DNA from: Cyclostephanos tholiformis
Lineage: Eukaryota > Bacillariophyta > Thalassiosirophyceae > Thalassiosirales > Thalassiosiraceae
Assembly (NCBI GenBank): GCA_036939975.1
Contig: JALLPB010004747.1
Location: 1-17,862, forward strand
Direction: 5' to 3'
DNA length: 17,862 nt
Part shown: positions 8,500-14,757 of the stretch, in pieces
Position numbering within the stretch: position 1 is the stretch's first letter
Layout: the number at the start of each line of letters is the position of its first letter
Position numbers and translations under genes: made by a program
The notes under the pieces: generated by a model
The model's input: only the letters and a program-made list of their open reading frames with translations
Databases searched by the model: none
Told to the model about the DNA's origin: nothing

Positions 8500-8648
8500 A
8501 AAAATCAGAACATAATCAAATAATACACATTCATTATTATCTAATTAACTATTAGGCATTCGTTTCCCCATCCCACCAGGTTCTTTTGGTGTCTATTTTT
8601 CAACCATGTTGCCGCTGCTGGTTGGTGTAGACGTTGTTTAGCAAATAT

Positions 8649-10478
8649 CTACCAGTCCAGTAAAGCATACACATACTGCGTTCCCATTACACAACCACCA
8701 CGGCCCAGTCTTTTGTTTCTCCCACTGTTGATGTCAATGGACATCAAAATTTTGTTTTCTAGTGATTCATCCCCCGCCTTGAAGTGATCGTTATGCATCC
8801 CAACTGGATGGCAAACCATAGAGTATTTGTGAAAGTTATTGAAATATGTCACTAATGCATACAAATTTCTTTGTTCAGAAGTTATATCGCATTTCTTGTA
8901 TAACTTGCGTGCTTGATTGAGTTTCATTGATTCACACTGTAATATGCCTTGAGCCACAGGTGACATTCCCTTCCTCGCCCGATGAGAGTTGAGAGACCGA
9001 AGAATTTCAATGGCGATCATCTTGAGGTAGCCGAATTCAGCAAGTACTGGATAGCAATAAATAAGATAAGAAGGAAGATTGAAAGATCCACCTTCTTTTG
9101 GAGGTGGATACTGGTAGCAGACAAAGGATGATGATTTCACATTCCTGTAGACTAGAAAATAAGTGAACACTCCTCTCAAAATAAGAACACCACGTAATTT
9201 CCTGGGGCACAACCCAGGTACGTCATGGATACAATCAATCAGATCGTGATCTGATACATTTGTTACCTTCCCCGAGGAACCACCTCTTCTTGTTATCTCA
9301 TAACCTTGACGGCCACAAATAGCTCGAAGCTGATGGTAAAGCTCTCTTGCAATTTCATGTTTCCTTTTGACAGAATATTGACAGTTGGCAAGCATTCCCG
9401 TAAAACGCAGTAGCAGAAGCTTGGGATGAATGTTAGTGTCAATGCTGAAGTGTCCAAGAATAATGGTTACCTCCACATCTGGCCGTATATCTTCACTTCC
9501 AAAGAACGACATAGTAGTGATGGAGGCCAAGTCTAATACATTCTCACCTTTCATAGTTTTAATGGAGGATATTGCTAGTTGTTGATTGACATCAATGACC
9601 TCAACATTAATGTTACGTGAAGTGAAAGGGTTCTCTGGTGAAGTAACCTGGAGATTAATCACGGTTCTTGAGCCCATGATTCGAGGAATCACGATATTGG
9701 ATTCATGCAATTGTCGGGCTGAGTCGTGACTAAGGACACAGTGAGGAACATCAGGTGTCCCATCAACACTCGAGCGTGCAAAACCATGATGGTCACAATA
9801 CCAGTGGGTATTGGTAACCTCACCCTGGATGGCGAGTCCAAAGGTGGGTATAATCAGAGCACCAGAAAAAGGATTGTAACTCGAGTTGATATGATTTATA
9901 TAATGATTTCTTCTCTTTTGCTTAGTGAGTATCCTCATGTGTTGGTCAGCAGGATTTTCCTTGGGAAGAAACAATCCCTCATGTGATGTATGCTTGGGAT
10001 TATCGAAGTATTGGTATAATGGGATAAGTTCTTCACTAGGACAATCGAACTCTTCCGGATTCTTCTTGTTGATTGAGGATCTGAATTCTTTTATAGATTT
10101 TTTACGGTTGCAGGGTGTGTAGGGATTAGGACTGGCAGTTTTCATCAATGCTGAAGATGAGGAAGATGAAGAAGATGGGTGGATGAAAGAACAACATGGG
10201 CCAGAGAAAATAGTTCTCCTGCCAGAAAGAAAACGGGAAGATATCTCTTTCATTTGGTTGTAGCTTAAGTCTTCCCTCTTCACTGATGCTGGAATTTTTT
10301 TCGCCGTCTCAACCAACTCGATGATTTCTTGGACACATCTGTTGCAGAATTTGGATCTACATTTGAGGCATGTCATTAGGTTTGATGACAATTCCTTGAC
10401 TTGAGCTTGTCCTCGACTGGCTACTGAGTAGGATGATACAGAACAATAAATGCACTCGTTAGCATCACGTCTCGTCAT
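8649..10478 (-). CDS. Uncharacterised protein with N-terminal Cys-rich finger (609 aa)
   Basis: The start ATG at 10478 has A at -3 and lies about 16 bp from the first recognisable motif of the repeat array. The N-terminus holds C9-x2-C12 and C37-x2-C40-x4-C45-x2-C48 (CLKCRSKFCNRC), a pattern like the treble-clef zinc knuckles of RING, PHD or FYVE domains. Only six of the usual eight ligands are obvious, and Cys95-Cys96 could supply more. A Ser run at 102-109 comes from a trinucleotide-rich stretch of DNA. The remaining 450 residues match nothing I recognise, though segments such as THWYCDHHGFARSS and the C-terminal GRGGCVMGTQYVYALLDW look conserved. It is the 5'-most gene of the telomere-proximal set, so it is the one whose upstream region is the array. 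A nucleic-acid or protein-binding role is inferred from the finger only. Confidence 0.85.
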   Translation of the reverse strand: MTRRDANECIYCSVSSYSVASRGQAQVKELSSNLMTCLKCRSKFCNRCVQEIIELVETAKKIPASVKREDLSYNQMKEISSRFLSGRRTIFSGPCCSFIHPSSSSSSSSALMKTASPNPYTPCNRKKSIKEFRSSINKKNPEEFDCPSEELIPLYQYFDNPKHTSHEGLFLPKENPADQHMRILTKQKRRNHYINHINSSYNPFSGALIIPTFGLAIQGEVTNTHWYCDHHGFARSSVDGTPDVPHCVLSHDSARQLHESNIVIPRIMGSRTVINLQVTSPENPFTSRNINVEVIDVNQQLAISSIKTMKGENVLDLASITTMSFFGSEDIRPDVEVTIILGHFSIDTNIHPKLLLLRFTGMLANCQYSVKRKHEIARELYHQLRAICGRQGYEITRRGGSSGKVTNVSDHDLIDCIHDVPGLCPRKLRGVLILRGVFTYFLVYRNVKSSSFVCYQYPPPKEGGSFNLPSYLIYCYPVLAEFGYLKMIAIEILRSLNSHRARKGMSPVAQGILQCESMKLNQARKLYKKCDITSEQRNLYALVTYFNNFHKYSMVCHPVGMHNDHFKAGDESLENKILMSIDINSGRNKRLGRGGCVMGTQYVYALLDW

Positions 10479-10759
10479 CCTGATGTTTTTTGAGGTTCGA
10501 CGAATCTTTTATTGCGGGAGGATGACGATCTGTGTACCGGGACTTGGGTGGATTGAGTCACAAATTATTTTTATTGCAGGAGGATGACGATCGGTGTACC
10601 GGGACTTGTTTTAATCTAGTCGCTTTTTGGTCGCGAATCTTTTATTGCGGGAGGAGAACGATCGGTGTACCGGGACTCAGGGTAGATTGAGTCACAAATT
10701 GTTTTTATTGCAGGAGGATGACGATCTGTGTACCGGGACTCGTAGTCACAAATTATTTT

Positions 10760-10760
10760 N
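10760..10760. other. Undetermined base marking a gap or collapsed unit in the array
   Basis: A single N interrupts one unit: the linker AAATTATTTT is followed directly by N and then GTGTACCGGG. Neighbouring units have about 24 more bases at this point (TTATTGCAGGAGG and the rest of the core). At least that much is missing, and possibly whole units, so array length and copy number here are minimum values. Confidence 0.85.
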
Positions 10761-10853
10761 GTGTACCGGGACTCGTAGTCACAAATTATTTTTATTGCAG
10801 GAGGATGACGATCTGTGTACCGGGACTCGTAGTCACAAATTATTTTTATTGCA

Positions 10854-11063
10854 ATCAACAATGGAATGATGACATGAGTTGGACTTTCCACTCGGTTATT
10901 ACCCGTACACTTCCACCAATTCAGGCATGCCCCAAATGTATCTACCAAGAGGTGCCTCTCCGAAGCAGCGCTCCAAAGTCCATCCCAAGGGGAGATGAAG
11001 CAATGCAGAGTGCTGACGGACTTCCCTCTCGGTGCTGAATATGTGTACTTGCACCCCCATCTC
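10854..11063. repeat. Embedded direct duplication, copy 1
   Basis: Unlike the array units, this segment begins ATCAACAATGGAATGATGAC and ends around GCACCCCCATCT. It recurs at 11154-11366 with small indels and substitutions. Shared landmarks are CCAATTCAGGCATGCCCCAA (CTAATTCAGG in the second copy), GGTGCCTCTCCGAAGCAGC and GCTGACGGACTTCCCTCT. It looks like captured unique sequence that was then tandemly duplicated within the array. No intact coding frame is supported. Confidence 0.88.
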
Positions 11064-11153
11064 ATAATATTCATATGTTTGATGACCAAAACATTATATA
11101 GATCAGTACCCATTTTTGCTCTCTCAGGCGGGTATGTTCACAATAACGTAGAC

Positions 11154-11366
11154 ATCAACAATGGAATGATGACATGAGTTGGACTTCACCACTGTTTCTA
11201 CCTGTACACTTCCACTAATTCAGGCATGCCCCAATGTTGTATCTACCAAAAGGTGCCTCTCCGAAGCAGCCATCCAAAGTCCATCCCATGCCAAGTGGGG
11301 ATGAAGCAATGCAGACAGTGCTGACGGACTTCCCTCTTGGTGCGAATATTTACTTGCACCCATCTA
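11154..11366. repeat. Embedded direct duplication, copy 2
   Basis: This is the second copy of 10854-11063, starting exactly 300 bp further on. It runs straight back into array units: CATCTACATTTTTATTGCAGG follows at its right end, where copy 1 instead continues into about 90 bp of non-array sequence (11064-11153). The two copies differ by several indels, so the duplication is not recent. Confidence 0.88.
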
Positions 11367-12025
11367 CATTTTTATTGCAGGAGGATAACGATTGGTGTAC
11401 CGGGACTCGTGGATTGAGTCACAAATTATTTTTATTGCAGGAGGATGACGATTTGTGTACCGGGCCTCGTTTCAAATATTATTAGGTCGTGAATCATCCA
11501 TCTACATTTTAATTGCAGGAGGATAACGAGTGGTGTACCGGGACTCGGGGTGGATTGAGTCACAAATTATTTTTATTGCAGGAGGATGACAATTTGTGTA
11601 CCGGGCCTCGTTTCAAATATTTGGACGCGAATCGTTTTATGGCGGCAGGTGAACGATTGGTGTACTGGGACTACGCCGATTGTTCCTGAACTTCCTTCAC
11701 TTCCGCGTCACGATTTTTTCTTTTGCGTTCGGTGTCATGAATTATTGTTTTCATTGCAGAAGGATTATGATCGGTGTACCATACTGTGTGAGGAGAACGA
11801 TATGTGTACCTGGACTTGATTATATGTCATGAATCTTATGTACCTGGCTCTGGCTCAATTCTGTCATGAATCACATGTATTTGATTGCGGGAGGAGTACT
11901 ATATTATGTGTACCGGGACTCAATTCTGTCATTAATTGTATAATTTTATTGTGGGAGGATAATGATCGGTGTACCGGGATTCATTTTTGTCATGACAAGT
12001 TTTGTGTTTAGGTTAGCATCTGTGT

Positions 12026-12045
12026 TGTAGCCGGTACAGGCTACA
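12026..12045. other. Perfect hairpin between array 1 and the 780-aa gene
   Basis: TGTAGCC (12026-12032) and GGCTACA (12039-12045) form a perfect 7-bp stem around the loop GGTACA. It sits in the short spacer between the last array copies and the stop codon of the 780-residue gene, so for that gene it lies in the 3' flank about 60-75 bp past the stop. It could be a 3' UTR structure or a boundary mark of the array. Confidence 0.6.
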
Positions 12046-12102
12046 TCATAGAGTATCGTGGTACAGAAAAAGAAAAGAAAATATCTACTTCCATCAAAAA
12101 AA

Positions 12103-14445
12103 CTATTTTTCCCTCAACCTCTTTGTCCGTCCCTTGGCTGCCACACGGATATGTTTCCGCAGGTTTGCTGATGGAGCCATAGTATCATCTATGGCCATGC
12201 TTTCTATATTCCGTCGCTTGGCTTCCTTCAACCCTTTGTTAGAATCTTTGGAGGAACGGAGTCGTTTGTTCAGGCATAAATTGTTTTCATAACGGATTTG
12301 TTTCCGAAGGTTTGCTGATGGACTAGTATCATCATTGGGCAGGTTTGCTGATGGACCCATAGTAGTATTATCTATGGCAATGCTTTTCATATTCCGTCGC
12401 TTGGCTTCCTTGAACGCTCTGTTAATATCTTTTCCTGAACGGAGTCTTTTTTTCAGATATAAATTGTTTTCATAACGGATACGTTTCCGCAGGTTTGCTG
12501 ATGGACTAGTATTAGTATCATCAATGGCAGTGCTTTCCATCTCAGCCGGCCTCTTACTAGAGGTGGTTTTGTATAATTCAGAATTCGGGTCTTCGTTCTT
12601 TTTTGACTGAATTTTGGTTTGTTTCAACTTTTTTGACTGAATTTTGGTTTGTTTCAACACTCCAGCTGAGTTTATAACTAGCTTACTCTGCATGCTTTGT
12701 CTATAATATGTCTGTTTTTCAAAATTGGATTTCATTTGCAGCACCAATTGTTTAGTGTTATTGGACAAATAGTTTTGCTCATAGTAAAATGCCAAGCACT
12801 CATTGGGGGAATTGCCAGAGTTGAACAACACCTCTTCAATTCCCTTGTCTCCAATCGAATTTAGGCACTGACCCATAAAATGCCGCAATTTGGTAGATGC
12901 ATCTCTGATGCTAGAATTGGTAGTAATACACTTTGGTACGACCTTGGTTAGAAACGCATTCCAGAACTGGTATGTTGCCATCGTTTTGGGGGATACCCCA
13001 TCTAAGCTGTGGAAGAGGATTGGCGCAAAAACAGAAACTTGTATTTTAGTCATTTTTTTGTTGTGTATTCCGCACTTGAGAACTTCGTGTACCATCAATC
13101 CAAAAAAAGCGAGTGATTTGTTGAAGTGTTCAAAAGAAGTTTCCCCCAAGTCTTTGGGACATATATTTTTAGAAAAAGCAGTGCAACGTGCAAAATAGTC
13201 CTCCTTTGACACTCTGGCCTTCTCTAGTTGATTCAGAATCCCATTATTTTCATCCAACACCTTCTTCAGCCGGAGCAACCATTTATGTAGTTTCTTGAAT
13301 TTAGTCTCCTCTAACAAGGGATCCTTGGCTGTGGGAACCTCATCTTCATTGTTGTGCGCACCTCTGGTACTACTTATTTTCCCTATTTGTTGAGTTTTTA
13401 TTATTTTTTTCTCCATTTTGCCTTTGTTTTTTTCTAACAAGGGATCCTTGGTTGAGGGAACCTCATGTTCCATGTTGTGCGCAACACTGGTGCTACTGGC
13501 GTTTCCTATTTGTTGACTATCATTTTCTTTTATTTTTTTCTCTAATTCTTCCTTAGTCAAGTTTTTGGGAAGTCTGAATTGTAACACTTGTTCTGGGGGT
13601 GTATGAGTTGGCAATTTACCTTGATCCATCATTCCTTGAAGGCTGGATAAAAACCGATTTGTTGTAATGATGTGGTTTTCATACTCCATGAAATATTCCA
13701 AGGAATGTTCTTTTTTTACACAGATGATTTCCTTTGCCTTTTGTTGACAGTAATTTTCAAACGATGATGTCATGGCCATCAAAGCACAAATCTCGTTACG
13801 TTTCTTGAACTTTGGCGTATCATAAAAAGAGGACATAGCGGATAGAGCATTCGGGTTGGTCGCTAGGCATACAAAAGTGCGAGAAGTTTCGAACAAGGAT
13901 TTGGCCAATAGTAACATCGCACAGCAGGGATATTGTTTTTGATGATCTGCGGCGTACGTGTTATACACGAATTTTGAAGTAAGTGTAACACACTTCACAA
14001 AGTTTTCCATCCAGGCCCATGAAATCTCTTCGTCAACTTTGATCTCCACTCTGGAGTTGAGTAAAAGGGCTGTGATAATACGGAAACATTTTTCGCTGAC
14101 ACATGACCAAAGCCCAAATTGAATCATTATCAGATGATTGATGCTAATTCGTCTCAACTTAACAAGGTCAAGATGAAAAGATGGGTTCTGTCTGTCAACA
14201 TATCTCATGATGTCGTGTGTGATGAAACCTTTTCTCCCCCCGTCAAACAAAACACTAATGGTGTTACAAAATGTTGAAATGAACTCGTAGGCTAAAGAGG
14301 TCAACTTGGCTGGATCATTGGATTTGATAGCATTTACAACATTGATATTATCCATGAAATTGATTTTAAGTTCCAACTGACCACGTACATGATAACATAG
14401 GTTCCAAACTTTGTATGAAGGATCACTACGATTGGGTTCAGGCAT
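12103..14445 (-). CDS. Uncharacterised protein with basic repetitive tail (780 aa)
   Basis: An intact frame starts at ATG 14445 with A at -3. The first 290 residues look like a helical globular region with several Cys, unrecognised. Residues 301-338 and 344-379 are a tandem duplication (both contain QQIG, a central AHN and a KDPLLE end). A leucine-rich stretch at about 383-410 could be a short coiled coil. Residues 598-617 are two exact copies of KQTKIQSKK plus one residue, from a 30-bp DNA duplication at 12599-12658. The tail from about 636 holds two and a half copies of a unit with PSANLRK, IRYENNL, KRLRS and KEAKRRN, rich in Lys and Arg and resembling nuclear localisation or nucleic-acid-binding sequence. 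It is the downstream gene of module 2, separated from the 805-residue gene by 312 bp containing a degenerate copy of that gene's 3' end. Confidence 0.82.
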   Translation of the reverse strand: MPEPNRSDPSYKVWNLCYHVRGQLELKINFMDNINVVNAIKSNDPAKLTSLAYEFISTFCNTISVLFDGGRKGFITHDIMRYVDRQNPSFHLDLVKLRRISINHLIMIQFGLWSCVSEKCFRIITALLLNSRVEIKVDEEISWAWMENFVKCVTLTSKFVYNTYAADHQKQYPCCAMLLLAKSLFETSRTFVCLATNPNALSAMSSFYDTPKFKKRNEICALMAMTSSFENYCQQKAKEIICVKKEHSLEYFMEYENHIITTNRFLSSLQGMMDQGKLPTHTPPEQVLQFRLPKNLTKEELEKKIKENDSQQIGNASSTSVAHNMEHEVPSTKDPLLEKNKGKMEKKIIKTQQIGKISSTRGAHNNEDEVPTAKDPLLEETKFKKLHKWLLRLKKVLDENNGILNQLEKARVSKEDYFARCTAFSKNICPKDLGETSFEHFNKSLAFFGLMVHEVLKCGIHNKKMTKIQVSVFAPILFHSLDGVSPKTMATYQFWNAFLTKVVPKCITTNSSIRDASTKLRHFMGQCLNSIGDKGIEEVLFNSGNSPNECLAFYYEQNYLSNNTKQLVLQMKSNFEKQTYYRQSMQSKLVINSAGVLKQTKIQSKKLKQTKIQSKKNEDPNSELYKTTSSKRPAEMESTAIDDTNTSPSANLRKRIRYENNLYLKKRLRSGKDINRAFKEAKRRNMKSIAIDNTTMGPSANLPNDDTSPSANLRKQIRYENNLCLNKRLRSSKDSNKGLKEAKRRNIESMAIDDTMAPSANLRKHIRVAAKGRTKRLREK
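12599..12658. repeat. Exact 2 x 30 bp in-frame tandem duplication
   Basis: A 30-bp unit containing GACTGAATTTTGGTTTGTTT occurs twice back to back without a mismatch, inside the 780-residue gene. It adds exactly ten codons and keeps the frame. Perfect identity suggests a recent replication slippage, while the longer repeats nearby have diverged. Confidence 0.92.
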
Positions 14446-14757
14446 TTTACCAAGATAAGCAAAAATGTGATTTTAAATTCTGGAAGTGAAAACTACTATT
14501 TGGAAAATTATGAGAGCTGTTTGGCAAGTTATGACCTCTCTGCATTCATGGAGATTATTATCTGCTGTTAATATCCACTGGGTCCATTATTATCATCTGC
14601 TATTAATATATCCACTGAATCCGTGTCTAGCACCTCCCTGTAAAAATTTTACAGAAGATCAACCAAAAAGCAGCGTTATTCTTGGAACGGAGGTCTTTTT
14701 GCCTTATTGATTTACCTAGTTTCGTTAGATACGTTCGTATAATAACCTGCTGAATCC
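14446..14757. other. Intergenic spacer containing a degenerate copy of the 805-aa gene's 3' end
   Basis: Between the two module-2 genes, 14634-14755 aligns with 14782 to about 14890, the last codons of the 805-residue gene. Paired landmarks are CTCCCTGTAA (14634 and 14782), TTCTTGGAAC (about 14679 and 14825), then GAGGTCTTTT, and TTAGATAC (about 14725 and 14864). A shorter motif like TCTGCTGTTAATATCCACTG occurs at 14561, again near 14595, and at the gene's end near 14760. The copy has indels and stops and is not coding. The left part (14446-14560) shows no recognisable feature. Confidence 0.75.

Larger units (their letters stand above)
10494..11990 (+). repeat. Degenerate minisatellite array 1 (about 16 core copies)
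   Basis: About sixteen copies of a core around GTGTACCGGGACT recur at roughly 55-75 bp spacing, for example near 10532, 10595, 10665, 10730, 10762, 10816, 11398, 11457, 11535, 11598, 11910 and 11970. Each core follows TTATTGC, then GGAGGATGACGATC or GGAGGAGAACGATC. Linkers are of two kinds, one with GGATTGAGTCACAAATTA and one with GGTCGCGAATC. Copies decay toward the right edge (11760-11990). A 210-bp duplicated non-array segment interrupts it at 10854-11366. Open frames here are repeat translations, not genes. The array is the 5' flank of the 609-residue gene and lies on the 3' side of the 780-residue gene. Read on the minus strand many units contain AATAAA. Confidence 0.92.

Noticed and set aside
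10616..11113. Minus-strand and plus-strand frames of 80-165 codons in the array
   Set aside because: They are translations of the repeat units and include the undetermined base. The repetitive peptide (such as YESRYTDRHPPAIK) merely follows the DNA repeat.
10494..11990. CRISPR array
   Set aside because: The units are degenerate along their whole length, the linkers are themselves repeated and not unique spacers, no cas gene is present, and the telomere shows a eukaryotic chromosome.
12890..13198. 102-codon plus-strand frame
   Set aside because: It is antisense to the intact 780-aa gene and has no independent support.
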